A stretch of 40,997 nucleotides of DNA from Bacteroidales bacterium UBA3824 (GCA_002393195.1 DGIK01000208.1:1-40997), one strand, 5' to 3'. Positions 23,952 to 33,763 are shown, numbered from the stretch's first letter. Made by a program: numbers and translations. The notes: generated from the letters alone by a model not told the origin.

Positions 23952-26948
23952 ATGGACAGTAAGACATTAAAACTCCGTTACTTCATAGCGTTGCTGCTAT
24001 GCGTAACATTCCTGGGGCTTACGACCTCCGCCTACGCCCAGAAGGCGATTTCGGGCAAGGTGGTGGACGAGAGCAACGAGCCGCTCATCGGCGTTACTGT
24101 TGCCATCCAGGGCACCACTGTCGGCACAATCACCGACATCGACGGCAATTATGCCATCACTGTTCCCTCCGGTCAGGAAAACGGAACGGTAATGTTCTCT
24201 TTCATCGGCTACGGCACGGTAACGATGCCCGTACCTGCTTCTGGCAAACTCAACATTCAGATGCAGCCCGAAGACACTCAACTCGGCGAGGTAGTAGCCA
24301 TCGGCTACGGTACTAAGCGCAAGGGCGACCTCACCGGCTCCATCTCCTCCGTCAGCGAAAAAGACTTCAACGGCGGTGTGGTTTCCAGCCCCGAACAACT
24401 CATCAACGGCAAAGTGGCTGGCGTTCAAATCATGAGCAAAGGCGGTTCGCCGTCTGCCGGCAGCGCAATTAGAATCCGTGGCGGCGCATCCCTCAACGCC
24501 TCCAACAACCCCCTCATCGTCCTTGACGGCGTGCCTTTGGAAGAAGGAGGCATCATGGGTAACGACAACAACTTCCTCTCCCTCATCAATCCATCAGACA
24601 TAGAGTCAATGTCAGTTTTAAAGGATGCTTCTTCTACCGCAATCTATGGTTCTCGTGCGTCTAATGGTGTGATAATTATCACGACCAAAAAAGGAACGAA
24701 AGACAAAGTAAAAATCAACTTCAACTCCAACAACTCCGTTTCTTTCAAGACAAAGACCCCCGAAATGCTTTCAAGGGACGAGTTTGTGGACGTCCTCTCA
24801 GCCACCTATCCCAGTTTGACTAACCTCGTTGGCGATGCCAACACGGATTGGATTGACGAAGTATTTCAGCCGGCATGGGCTACCGACAACAACCTCAATG
24901 TTTCCGGCTCAATCGCAAAAGTGCTGCCCACACGTGTTTCTGTCGGTTATCTGGCGCAAGACGGCATTCTGAAGACAGACAATGTGAAGCGCTACACCGC
25001 AAATCTCAATCTCAGCCCATCCTTCTTCAAAGACGCGCTCAAAGTGAATATGAGCGTCAAAGGGGCTGTCAACCAAAACCGCTTCGCCGACGCAGGATAT
25101 GCCATATACCAGTCGGCGACATTCAACCCCACCATTCCCGTTAAATCTGGCGATGACAGCTACATGAAGGGTTGGAACGAAATATACACGACAGATGCAG
25201 ACGGCAACAAGGTTTACCCATCCACTGGCAACGCAAACCCGGTTGGATATCTTGATTACTCCAAGAGTACTTCAACGGTAAAGAGGATTATCGCCAACAT
25301 CGATGCTGAATACATTTTCCCATTCCTAAAAGACCTCAAACTTCACGTCACCGGCGGTTTCGATGGTTCCAAAGGTGAAGGGGACAATGTGTGGGAAAAC
25401 GGTGTGTTCAGGGACTATTCCACCAACGGACGAGACTTCACATACGGTCCACAGGTCAACAAAAACGGGCTTTTTACTGGCTACTTGTTTTACAACAAAA
25501 GGACTGACGCCGTAAATTTTGATTTCACGGCTGGATACGACTATCAAAAATGGCACGGCAATAAAGCCGACTATTGGGAATATTCATACCTTGGCAAGAC
25601 CGAGGCCGACCAAATCGTGTATCACCGTGAAGAGGATTGGGCGCACGTCCTGATGTCCTATTATGGCAGGGCTAACGCCTCATTTTTCGGCAAATACATG
25701 ATTACTGCCACAATCAGGCGCGACGGCACTTCGAGGTTCGCCAAGGATCAGCGTTGGGGCACGTTCCCGTCTGTAGCAGTCGCTTACAGGCTCTCCGAAG
25801 AAAACTTCATGGAAGGCATCAGGGACGTTGTCAACAATATCAAGATTCGCGCAAGTTGGGGTGTGACAGGCCAGCAGGATGGCACCGATATTGGTAACTA
25901 CAGATACCTGCCCACATACAATCTTTCGCAGTTAGGTGCGCAGTATATGTTCGGAGACAATTACTATTACATGTATCGTCCGTCGGCGTACTTAGCAAAC
26001 CTCAAATGGGAAACCACTAAGGCGTGGAACTTCGGCATCGACTTTGGATTCCTCAACGACAGAGCCATCGCTTCTGTGGACTTCTACACTCGCAAGACCG
26101 AAGACCTTATGGCAAATGTGCCTGTTGCCGCCGGCACAAACTTCACATCAGAAATAGTCACCAACGTCGGCAACGTGGATTCCAAGGGCGTCGAAATAGA
26201 ATTTGGAGGCTCGCCTTTGTCCACCAAGGACTGGTCTCTGGATTTGCATTTCAACGCAACATGGCAGAAAAACGAAATTTCAAACCTTCGACTCACAGAA
26301 AACGCAGCTGTAGCCCCGACTTTGGTTGGTGGGGACGTCAATTCTCACAAGATACAGGTATTCATGGAAGGTTACGCGCCATATACATTCTACCTGAAGC
26401 ACCAGCTTTACGACCAGGACGGACACCCCATTGAGGGAGCATACGCCGACATCGACAAAAGCGGCGACGACTCGGAAGGTGATAGGTATTTCGGTCATTC
26501 AGCCATGCCGGATTGGATAATGGGCTTCTCGTTCAACCTAAGGTACAAGAAGTTTGTGCTCTCTTCGTCTATGAGGGCAAACATCGGCAATTATGTATTC
26601 AACGGCTCGTCTGCCAACACTGGCGCAAGCGAGTGCCTGAACTGGAACAACCCATACCAGGTCAATAATCTTCATTCATCCTACAATGACACCAAATTCT
26701 TCATCAGGCAAATCTACTCAGATTATTACCTCGAGAACGCTTCTTTCCTCAAGATGGACAACATCAGCCTCAATTACAACTTCGGCAGGATTACAAAGTA
26801 TTTCGGCCTTAACGCCACATTCACCGTGCAGAACGTGTTTACGGTAACGAAATACACTGGCGTTGATCCTGAAGTGGAAAATGGCATAGACAACAACTTC
26901 TATCCCCGTCCGCGAACATTCTCGCTTAGCCTGGGATTCGATTTCTAA
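23952..26948 (+). CDS. SusC-like TonB-dependent outer-membrane transporter
   Basis: A 998-residue SusC/RagA-type importer with a signal peptide (about 1-29, TSAYAQ), a carboxypeptidase-regulatory-like domain (about 30-113, GKVVDESNEPLIGVTVAIQG), a TonB-box-like GEVVAIGYGT, a plug domain (about 120-245, LINGKVAGVQI, SAIRIRGGASLNASNNPL) and a 22-strand-type barrel ending in FSLSLGFDF. SusC forms a lidded pore with SusD and imports oligosaccharides. The SusD gene follows 37 bases later. The two GH53 enzymes in this locus point to galacto-oligosaccharides as cargo (inference). Confidence 0.95.
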   Translation: MDSKTLKLRYFIALLLCVTFLGLTTSAYAQKAISGKVVDESNEPLIGVTVAIQGTTVGTITDIDGNYAITVPSGQENGTVMFSFIGYGTVTMPVPASGKLNIQMQPEDTQLGEVVAIGYGTKRKGDLTGSISSVSEKDFNGGVVSSPEQLINGKVAGVQIMSKGGSPSAGSAIRIRGGASLNASNNPLIVLDGVPLEEGGIMGNDNNFLSLINPSDIESMSVLKDASSTAIYGSRASNGVIIITTKKGTKDKVKINFNSNNSVSFKTKTPEMLSRDEFVDVLSATYPSLTNLVGDANTDWIDEVFQPAWATDNNLNVSGSIAKVLPTRVSVGYLAQDGILKTDNVKRYTANLNLSPSFFKDALKVNMSVKGAVNQNRFADAGYAIYQSATFNPTIPVKSGDDSYMKGWNEIYTTDADGNKVYPSTGNANPVGYLDYSKSTSTVKRIIANIDAEYIFPFLKDLKLHVTGGFDGSKGEGDNVWENGVFRDYSTNGRDFTYGPQVNKNGLFTGYLFYNKRTDAVNFDFTAGYDYQKWHGNKADYWEYSYLGKTEADQIVYHREEDWAHVLMSYYGRANASFFGKYMITATIRRDGTSRFAKDQRWGTFPSVAVAYRLSEENFMEGIRDVVNNIKIRASWGVTGQQDGTDIGNYRYLPTYNLSQLGAQYMFGDNYYYMYRPSAYLANLKWETTKAWNFGIDFGFLNDRAIASVDFYTRKTEDLMANVPVAAGTNFTSEIVTNVGNVDSKGVEIEFGGSPLSTKDWSLDLHFNATWQKNEISNLRLTENAAVAPTLVGGDVNSHKIQVFMEGYAPYTFYLKHQLYDQDGHPIEGAYADIDKSGDDSEGDRYFGHSAMPDWIMGFSFNLRYKKFVLSSSMRANIGNYVFNGSSANTGASECLNWNNPYQVNNLHSSYNDTKFFIRQIYSDYYLENASFLKMDNISLNYNFGRITKYFGLNATFTVQNVFTVTKYTGVDPEVENGIDNNFYPRPRTFSLSLGFDF

Positions 26949-26985
26949 GTATAATTTGGAAAAACTAATAAAGAACAGCTTCAAA

Positions 26986-28578
26986 ATGAAAACAATAAGA
27001 TATATAGCGGCGGCAGCTCTATCAGCCACGATGATGCTCGCCTCCTGCGACGAACTTGACCAGTACCCGAAGATGGAAACCTCGTCGGCAGACGTGTACT
27101 CGTCCACCGATGGCTACAAGCAGGCTCTCGCAAAGATATACGCTGCATACGTGATACGTGGCAACGAGTTCAACGGTGGCAGCGCAGACCTCAAGGGCGA
27201 AGACCCATACTTCTGTTCTCGCTCCTGTTTCAATCTCCAGGAGTGCGGCACCGATGAGATTGTCTTCACATGGGCAGTATCCGACGAACTGTTGGAGATT
27301 TCCACACTCAAGGGTCTGAATGGACAGTCAAAATGGATCGCTGGAGCATACTATTCGCTCTACTACATCGTGACGCTCGCCAACGACTTCATCCGCAACT
27401 GTGGCGACGACGGCGAGATTGGACAGATGAAAAACGAGGCGCGTTTTATGCGTGCATTCGCCTACTCCCAAATCATGGACTTCTGGCCAGTGGGTGCATT
27501 CGTTACCGAAAAAGACCCCATCGGTGCGTATGAGCCGGAGATTGCTACCCGCAGCAAAATCTGCGAATACGTAATCTCCGAACTCGAAGACCTCGTGGAA
27601 AAACTGCCCGCCCAAAACGAGCAGTACCGCGCCAACAAGTACGTAGCGGCGGCGTTGTTGTCGAGGGTGTGCCTCAATGCTCCCGTCTATACCGAGACCG
27701 ACGGCAAGGAATACTACGACAAGTGCATCAAGTACTCCGAAGTCGTATATGAAGGCGGTTACAGCCTTGAAAACGACTTCGTCAAACTTTTCAACGCTGA
27801 AAACTCCAAGCGTACAAACGAAATCATTTTCTCGTTCTATACAGGTCAGGATGGTTCCAATGGCAATCCTGCATGCGGTTCCACCACGATGATTATCTGT
27901 GGCGAATGTAACGAAGCAAGCGATGCAGCCAAAGCCAACAACACGGACGTTTTGGGTTGCACATGGGCTTGGCAGCTCTTTAGGGCAAGAAAAGAAGCGG
28001 CACAGCGTTTTGAGGGTTCCGACAAGCGCAATTTGTTCTTCACCGAAGGGCGTCCTATCGCAAATGTGTCATCCATTGATCAGAAGTCGTCTGGCGAGGG
28101 ATATGTGTTCACTAAGTTCCGTCACACAAACGACGACGGCAGCGTTACAGACCCAATTACGGATAAAAAATATTTCTCGAAGGTGGATCTCCCCATTCTG
28201 CGCCTCTCCGAAGTTTACCTCAACGAAGCCGAGGCAATCCTTCGCGGTGGCACGGGCGCAAGCAAGTCAGCATTGGAACTCGTCAACCAAGTGCGCACAA
28301 GAGCTGGCGTGGGTGCGTTCTCGCAGGCAGACCTCGAAGCCACCACCAACGGCATCCAATACTGGAACCTTTTGGAGGAGCGCGGACGCGAGTTCATGCT
28401 CGAATCCTTGCGCAGAACCGACCTCATCAGGTTTGATGCCTACGTAGGCGACAAGTATTCTTGGGAATGGAAAGGCGGCGTTTACAGCGGCGGCTCTGCC
28501 GATGCGAAGTTCAAATTCTTCCCCCTGCCGGTAGCCGAACTCTCCGCCAATTCCGCGCTCTACGACCCCAATTATTAG
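26986..28578 (+). CDS. SusD-like surface lipoprotein
   Basis: A 530-residue RagB/SusD family glycan-binding lid for the SusC pore. The lipobox is MMLASC (C21), so the mature protein begins CDEL, with acidic residues that fit surface export in Bacteroidetes. Typical features include NEARFMRAFAYSQIMDFW, the TPR-like helical core, and the C-terminal blocks PILRLSEVYLNEAEAI, LLEERGREFMLESLRRTDLI and the end KFFPLPVAELSANSAL. I start at the ATG at 26986, since the longer frame has no leader. It lies between susC and a susE-like gene in one operon. Confidence 0.95.
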   Translation: MKTIRYIAAAALSATMMLASCDELDQYPKMETSSADVYSSTDGYKQALAKIYAAYVIRGNEFNGGSADLKGEDPYFCSRSCFNLQECGTDEIVFTWAVSDELLEISTLKGLNGQSKWIAGAYYSLYYIVTLANDFIRNCGDDGEIGQMKNEARFMRAFAYSQIMDFWPVGAFVTEKDPIGAYEPEIATRSKICEYVISELEDLVEKLPAQNEQYRANKYVAAALLSRVCLNAPVYTETDGKEYYDKCIKYSEVVYEGGYSLENDFVKLFNAENSKRTNEIIFSFYTGQDGSNGNPACGSTTMIICGECNEASDAAKANNTDVLGCTWAWQLFRARKEAAQRFEGSDKRNLFFTEGRPIANVSSIDQKSSGEGYVFTKFRHTNDDGSVTDPITDKKYFSKVDLPILRLSEVYLNEAEAILRGGTGASKSALELVNQVRTRAGVGAFSQADLEATTNGIQYWNLLEERGREFMLESLRRTDLIRFDAYVGDKYSWEWKGGVYSGGSADAKFKFFPLPVAELSANSALYDPNY

Positions 28579-28608
28579 TAGTTATCAACTTTTATTAATT
28601 GAAACAAA

Positions 28609-30465
28609 ATGAAAATATCGAATTACATATATGCCGGTGTGCTGTCGATGGTGCTTGCGGGCGGCCTCGTCTCCTGCGATGACGACCTCGAACACTACAC
28701 CGTCAACGCGCCTGATGCTACAGTGTTGGAACAGAGCGCGTCCACAATAGACCTCAAAGATGACAACCTCAACGACGTACTGTTTACGTTGACATTCACT
28801 GGTTCGTCAGATTTGAATAGCGAGACCGCCACATCCTTGGGCAATGGAGCATACGTGTTGGAGTATTCGTTGGATCAGACGTTCCCGAAAGCATCCACAC
28901 TCTCCGAGACCATCAAAGCAACGAGTGGTGCCAATTCGAGGACATTCCTCGGCAAGGATCTCAACGACATTGCCCAGAAACTCCACGCGACTGCCGGTGA
29001 AAATACAACGGTGTATTTCCGCATTAACCATTCCTACACCGAAAAATCTATGGAATTGGGCAACGTGAGCAATGTGGTTTCGCTCTCGTTCGCTCCGTTG
29101 AAAGTCGCAAAATCCCTGTTGGCAGTTTCCAAGGATGATGCTTCCGTAGTTTACGCTACATTGCTCTTCAACGAGGACAAGCAGATTTACGAAGGCGAAT
29201 ACACCACATCTGAATGGAATTTCTATCTCATCGACGCCATCGAAGGCACTATCTACGGCTGCGACGACGAGTGGGCTGGCGCAGAGGACTGCAACCGTTC
29301 CTACAAACTTGTCGCTGGCAGGGAGATTGGCGATAATTATTCGTCATGGTTTGATCCGAGCAAGCGTCCCGTCACAATGCGCGTAAACCTCAACACTATG
29401 ACTTGGGACTGGGAGCTTATCGCTACCGACAAGAAAGACCTCACTGGCGTTTCTATCATAATTGTGGGCGGCGATATGGGCTGGCACGACAGTTGGACAC
29501 CCGACGAGGGAGTCGAGGTAACTTCCAACGGCGACGATACTTACACCGCCGTATTTGAAAACGTTGTGTTGACCAAAGATTTTGGCTTCCGTGCCACTGA
29601 GCCGGCATCCGCTTGGCTCGGTCCTGACAATTTTGCATCGCTTGGCGACAATCTCGTAAAGGACGGCAACATCAAGGCCAAAGCCAACGGCATCTACACT
29701 GTCACAGTAATCGCCAAGGCAGAAGCCGACGGCAGCATCTCATATACCGTGGACGCAGTAAAGACGGGCGACCTCACCGCACAGGATTTGAGTGCCAAGA
29801 CGCAAGGTATCAAGGGCTCTTTCAACGGATGGACAGTGGTAAGTCAGGCTGCCCCCTCAGTAAACGGCAATGTATATACTTACGTAATGTCGGACATCGA
29901 AGTCGCTGACGACGGCGCCGAGTTCGGTTTTGACGGCGACCTCAGCTGGGTCGGCAACGGCGGCTTGAAGGTGGAGACCGACTTGGTGGAAGTGCCGGAA
30001 TCTGGCAATCTTAAGATTAAGACTGCGGGCATCTACACGTTCACTTTGGTTGCAACGGCTCTTGATGATGGCGGCATCTCTTACAGTATGACCGCAGAAA
30101 AGACGGGAGACCTCGCCCCGACAGCACCTGAGGATTATTCGGCAGTAGAATTGAAACTTGTAGGAGTGGTATCTGGCAACGAGGACTGGTCCAATGGCAT
30201 TGCCAAAACTCCCACCGTGTCTGGCGAAAACGAGTACACATACGTCTATGACAATGTGCAGTTGGTATCTGGCGACAAGTTCAAAATCTGCAAAGGTGCG
30301 TGGGAAAAAGACTGGGGATTCTCCGTCCTCACCGCCAACGACAGTTTCACCGACGACGGTGGCAACATCGCCATTGCTGACGATGGCATCGGCATTTACA
30401 AAATCACCTTTGTAATCAATACAGCTACAAAGGCGGCCACCATCACCGCCGAAAAGTCAGAATAG
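28609..30465 (+). CDS. SusE/F-like modular surface glycan-binding lipoprotein
   Basis: A 618-residue lipoprotein with lipobox GLVSC (C23) followed by DDD, the acidic surface-export pattern. After an N-terminal SusE-type beta domain (about 30-165) come four repeat modules: about 166-272, 278-388, 396-501 and 511-618. The last three share endings like GIYTVTVIAKAEADGSISY, GIYTFTLVATALDDGGISY and GIYKITFVINTATKAATI. SusE/F proteins hold polysaccharide at the cell surface. The first module resembles the C-terminal module of the GH53 enzyme at 32263. It is third in the susCDE operon, 30 bases after susD, and is closed by a strong terminator. Confidence 0.85.
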   Translation: MKISNYIYAGVLSMVLAGGLVSCDDDLEHYTVNAPDATVLEQSASTIDLKDDNLNDVLFTLTFTGSSDLNSETATSLGNGAYVLEYSLDQTFPKASTLSETIKATSGANSRTFLGKDLNDIAQKLHATAGENTTVYFRINHSYTEKSMELGNVSNVVSLSFAPLKVAKSLLAVSKDDASVVYATLLFNEDKQIYEGEYTTSEWNFYLIDAIEGTIYGCDDEWAGAEDCNRSYKLVAGREIGDNYSSWFDPSKRPVTMRVNLNTMTWDWELIATDKKDLTGVSIIIVGGDMGWHDSWTPDEGVEVTSNGDDTYTAVFENVVLTKDFGFRATEPASAWLGPDNFASLGDNLVKDGNIKAKANGIYTVTVIAKAEADGSISYTVDAVKTGDLTAQDLSAKTQGIKGSFNGWTVVSQAAPSVNGNVYTYVMSDIEVADDGAEFGFDGDLSWVGNGGLKVETDLVEVPESGNLKIKTAGIYTFTLVATALDDGGISYSMTAEKTGDLAPTAPEDYSAVELKLVGVVSGNEDWSNGIAKTPTVSGENEYTYVYDNVQLVSGDKFKICKGAWEKDWGFSVLTANDSFTDDGGNIAIADDGIGIYKITFVINTATKAATITAEKSE

Positions 30466-30499
30466 CATCATAGTATTTCTCTCTCATAATCAAATCATT

Positions 30500-30542
30500 C
30501 CGCCGCATCGAATAAAGGGTTTTCGGATGCGGCGGTTTTTTT
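30500..30542 (+). terminator. Rho-independent terminator of the susCDE operon
   Basis: CCGCCGCATC (30500-30509) pairs perfectly with GATGCGGCGG (30526-30535), with a 16-base loop and a run of seven T immediately after. It separates susCDE from the GH53 genes, which have their own promoter. Confidence 0.92.
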
Positions 30543-30554
30543 ATGTAGTTGTTT

Positions 30555-31973
30555 TCAGGCAAGAAAATCTTCCATCGTAACCTCGCATTGCGCGATGCTC
30601 GAATATTCGTTTTGCACTATGCCGTAGGTGGTTACCATTACGAGGTGGATTGGCTGTTTGCATTTGGCTTCTGTCCTGAAAGTCTCTATCTTGTTCATGA
30701 GTTCGGCGTGGTACTTCTTGTTGATGGTGAATTTTGTATTCCAAAATTTCATTTCGCAGACGTTGACTATGCCGTCGGCGCGGGAGATTACGAGGTCTAT
30801 TTGTGCGCCGTTTTCGCTTTTTTGCGATTGCCAGCACGACACGCGAGTCTGTACGCCGGATATGCCGAGGGCTTTTTCTATGCAGTTGACGTGTTGCAGG
30901 CAAAATTGTTCAAAGGCGTATCCCGCCCAGGCGTTGTGTATTGTTGTGCCGAGTTGCAGCGTCCAAAATTCCTTGTCGGTAGTGCCGTATTTTTTGATGA
31001 ATTTCAGGTAAAACAACGAGTAGAAATCGGTCAACTGGTAAATGCTGTTACGCTCCTTGTTGTTGAGACTCAGGTATTTGCGAATGAAGTCGCAATTATC
31101 TAAGTCGTTGAGGATTTTTGTCAATGTGCCGCCGTCGGGTAAGCCTGTCGCCTTTATAATTTCCTTGCGTGAGAGCCCTTTGTTTTTTTGCCCGATGGCT
31201 TCGATTACCTTGATGTAAGTGGAGCTTTCGTCAAATAGCGACGAATATAGTTCGTCAAATTCGCCGTACAGCTTGCCCTGACGCTTAAAAAACATCTGGT
31301 CAACGTTTTGGGCGAGACTTTTGCCACGTTGCATCAGACTCAGATAATAAGGCACCCCGCCCATTATCATATAACATTCCAAGATGTCCTTGTCGCCGAT
31401 AATGATGTTTTTGTAATCGAAAAATTCTTTACATTCGCTTACCGTGAATGGGTGTAGGTATATCCGTCGGGTAATCCTGTTGTGGAGGCCGCCCTTGTTT
31501 TTGATAATGTTTTTTACAATCCACGATGTCGCCGAACCGCATATAATAAGCACAAGGTCGTTTTGGGTGTTGCCGTAATCGTTCCAAAAATGTTCTAAGG
31601 CGGTTATGAGGTTGCTTTTTGGTGTTGACATATACGGCAGTTCGTCGATGAATACCACCTTTTTGCCTTTTGATTTTTTGTTTTCCAACAATGTCCTCAA
31701 TAGCGCAAATGCCTCCATCCAATCTTTTGGGTCGGGGCATAGAGATGAGCCGTATCGCCTGAGCGATTCGCCAAAGTTTTTGAGTTGCTCGTTTTTGTCT
31801 TTTGAAGCGAGTCCCGTATGTTTGAAGGTGAATTTGTCGTCGTAATATTGATTGATTAAATAGGTTTTGCCTATCCTGCGTCGTCCGAATATTACCACAA
31901 ATTCTGGGGCGTCCGACTTCATAATTTCGTCTAACTCAGTCGTTTGTGATTTTCTGCCTATTAGTTTTGCCAT
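30555..31973 (-). CDS. AAA ATPase with DUF234-like PD-(D/E)XK C-terminus
   Basis: A 472-residue protein of the 'archaeal-type ATPase' group. The P-loop is FGRRRIGKTYL (29-39), Walker B is KVVFIDELPYM (D110, E111), a winged helix lies near 255-310 (GLSRKEIIKATGLPDGGTL), and the C-terminal nuclease-like core holds GAQIDLVISRADG and VCEMKFWN. Function is not established for this family; it differs from the AAA protein at 22126-23706 in every motif spelling. It is inserted between the susCDE operon and the GH53 genes, on the opposite strand, and is transcribed divergently from GH53. Confidence 0.85.
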   Translation of the reverse strand: MAKLIGRKSQTTELDEIMKSDAPEFVVIFGRRRIGKTYLINQYYDDKFTFKHTGLASKDKNEQLKNFGESLRRYGSSLCPDPKDWMEAFALLRTLLENKKSKGKKVVFIDELPYMSTPKSNLITALEHFWNDYGNTQNDLVLIICGSATSWIVKNIIKNKGGLHNRITRRIYLHPFTVSECKEFFDYKNIIIGDKDILECYMIMGGVPYYLSLMQRGKSLAQNVDQMFFKRQGKLYGEFDELYSSLFDESSTYIKVIEAIGQKNKGLSRKEIIKATGLPDGGTLTKILNDLDNCDFIRKYLSLNNKERNSIYQLTDFYSLFYLKFIKKYGTTDKEFWTLQLGTTIHNAWAGYAFEQFCLQHVNCIEKALGISGVQTRVSCWQSQKSENGAQIDLVISRADGIVNVCEMKFWNTKFTINKKYHAELMNKIETFRTEAKCKQPIHLVMVTTYGIVQNEYSSIAQCEVTMEDFLA

Positions 31974-31999
31974 CGCTTTTGGGTGTTGGTTATACGCTG

Positions 32000-32007
32000 C
32001 AAATATA
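32000..32007 (-). promoter_or_regulatory. -7 box of the DUF234-type ATPase gene
   Basis: Minus-strand TATATTTG fits TAnnTTTG, 26 bases upstream of its ATG, immediately beside the hairpin array. Confidence 0.55.
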
Positions 32008-32020
32008 CATATTTTTTTTA

Positions 32021-32177
32021 AGATACGCAGCTGTAACTATGTTTTTTTTGATAGTTACAGCTGACTATTCTAAAAATACGCAGCTGTAACTATGTTTTTT
32101 TATATAGTTACAGCTGACTATTATCTAAGATACGCAGCTGTAACTATGTTTTTTTTGATACTTACAGCTGCGTATCT
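32021..32177. repeat. Three tandem hairpin units between divergent promoters
   Basis: Units begin at 32023, 32076 and 32130 (periods 53 and 54) with ATACGCAGCTGTAACTATG. In units 1 and 2, CAGCTGTAACTAT pairs with ATAGTTACAGCTG across a T-rich loop. In unit 3 the arms extend to a perfect 17-bp match (AAGATACGCAGCTGTAA with TTACAGCTGCGTATCTT). The T run is in the loop, so these are not simple terminators. Confidence 0.85.
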
Positions 32178-32195
32178 TCTATCGACAAAAAACTT

Positions 32196-32227
32196 TTTGC
32201 AGAATGTCAGAAAAAATTATATATTTG
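32196..32227 (+). promoter_or_regulatory. Promoter of the GH53 operon
   Basis: -33 TTTG (32196-32199) and -7 TATATTTG (32220-32227) are separated by 20 bases. The hairpin array ends 18 bases upstream of the -33 element. Confidence 0.75.
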
Positions 32228-32262
32228 CAACTAATATTAATCCAATTAATTATTACAAAAAT

Positions 32263-33744
32263 ATGAGAAAGACAAGTTACCTTTTGATAGCCGCAATTAT
32301 GCTCTTGGGTGTGTTTTCCTGCGGCGACGGTGGCGACGACAACATTGTTGACGAGCCTGTCAACAATGACACCACATCGGTGAAACCTGACAACCCTGAT
32401 ACCCCTGACGTACCCGACACTCCTTCCAACGTGCCGGCTTTCGCATACGGCTGCGACCCATCGTGGATTACCCCGATGGAAGACGAAGGCATCAAGTTTT
32501 ACGACAAGGACGGCAATCAGACAGAATGTCTTACGCTATTGAAGTCGGTGGGATTCAACGCCGCGAGATTCCGCGTGTGGGTAAATCCCGCAAGCAAGGG
32601 CGGCAACGGTATGTGCGACATTGAGGATGTAGTTGCAAAATCCAAACGTGCTTCCGCCCTCGGATATGCGATAATGATAGATTTCCACTATTCCGACGTG
32701 TGGGCAGACCCCGCCAACCAAAAGAAACCGAAGGCTTGGGAGAGCATTGCAACAGTGGACGAACTCGCCCAAAAAGTCTATGATTACACCAAGGAATCTT
32801 TGCAACGCCTCAAAAATGAAGGCATCGACGTCGCTTGGGTTCAGATTGGCAACGAGACGCAGACTGGTATGATGAAGACCAATTCCGATGGCTCTGAAAC
32901 CGACATCAACGGTGCGATGAGCAAAGACAACACCAACTTTGCCAAGATGGTAACACAAGGCACTAAGGCTGTCAAAGAGGTGTTCCCCGGCGCAAAATCC
33001 ATCGTACACCTCGCCAACGGTCAAAACTGGGACAAACTCTCGTGGGCTCTCAACATTATGAAGGCTGGCAATGCCGATTACGACATCCTCGGCGTGTCGC
33101 TCTACCCTGATTTCAACAACAAAAGTTGGTACGTTTCGTACATTGACGCCTGCATCAACAATCTCAACAAGGTGGCGGAATCGTACAACAAGGATGTTAT
33201 GATTTGCGAAATTGGCACATCTTACATCACATCTTGGGACGGCAAACGTGCCATTACCAACACTGTAATACGCGCCAAAAACGAAGTGCCGCGCTGCAAA
33301 GGCGTGTTCTATTGGGAGCCTCAGTGCTATTCGGCTTATAATGGCTACGGAATGGGTGGTTTCCTTGCTAACGGCTCGCCAGCTCCGGCATTGGATGTGT
33401 TCAGTGGCAAGGTGACGGAACTCCTGCCCGCCGACGACCCCAACCCCGAAGTCATTGAGGGCGACGTCTTGATTTTGATGGACAAATCTTCTGGCGAGCA
33501 GTTTGGCATCGCCGAAAAACAGGACGACGGCACGTACAAGGCCACTGTTACCGTAACATCCAATTGGTACAACTTCCGTGTCAAGGACAATGACGGCAAC
33601 ACGTATGGCGTTTCCGACTGGAACACTCAGTATTCGTTTGTGAAAGGCTCCAAGAACGACAATTTTTGGTTTGGCGACGAGAGTGGCACATTTGAGGTTA
33701 CATTCGACATCGAAAACCAAAAATGGAGCTACATTGTGAAGTAA
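32263..33744 (+). CDS. GH53 endo-beta-1,4-galactanase, lipoprotein with accessory module
   Basis: A 493-residue arabinogalactan endo-1,4-beta-galactosidase that would cut beta-1,4-galactan chains of pectin. The lipobox GVFSC (C20) is followed by GDGGDD, then a Pro/Asp/Thr linker to about 57. The (beta/alpha)8 barrel spans about 58-390, with NAARFRVWVNP, IMIDFHYSDVWADP, acid/base E198 in WVQIGNET, nucleophile E316 in MICEIGTSY, and GVFYWEPQ. Residues 398-493 form a beta module resembling module 1 of the SusE-like protein. The start is the ATG at 32263 after a well-formed promoter; the longer frame into the hairpin array is not supported. A second GH53 gene follows 19 bases later. Confidence 0.93.
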   Translation: MRKTSYLLIAAIMLLGVFSCGDGGDDNIVDEPVNNDTTSVKPDNPDTPDVPDTPSNVPAFAYGCDPSWITPMEDEGIKFYDKDGNQTECLTLLKSVGFNAARFRVWVNPASKGGNGMCDIEDVVAKSKRASALGYAIMIDFHYSDVWADPANQKKPKAWESIATVDELAQKVYDYTKESLQRLKNEGIDVAWVQIGNETQTGMMKTNSDGSETDINGAMSKDNTNFAKMVTQGTKAVKEVFPGAKSIVHLANGQNWDKLSWALNIMKAGNADYDILGVSLYPDFNNKSWYVSYIDACINNLNKVAESYNKDVMICEIGTSYITSWDGKRAITNTVIRAKNEVPRCKGVFYWEPQCYSAYNGYGMGGFLANGSPAPALDVFSGKVTELLPADDPNPEVIEGDVLILMDKSSGEQFGIAEKQDDGTYKATVTVTSNWYNFRVKDNDGNTYGVSDWNTQYSFVKGSKNDNFWFGDESGTFEVTFDIENQKWSYIVK

Positions 33745-33763
33745 ATTTAATAAAAAAACAACA

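Noticed and set aside
32021..32177. CRISPR array
   Set aside because: Only three units; the repeats are near-continuous hairpins with no variable spacers, and there are no cas genes.
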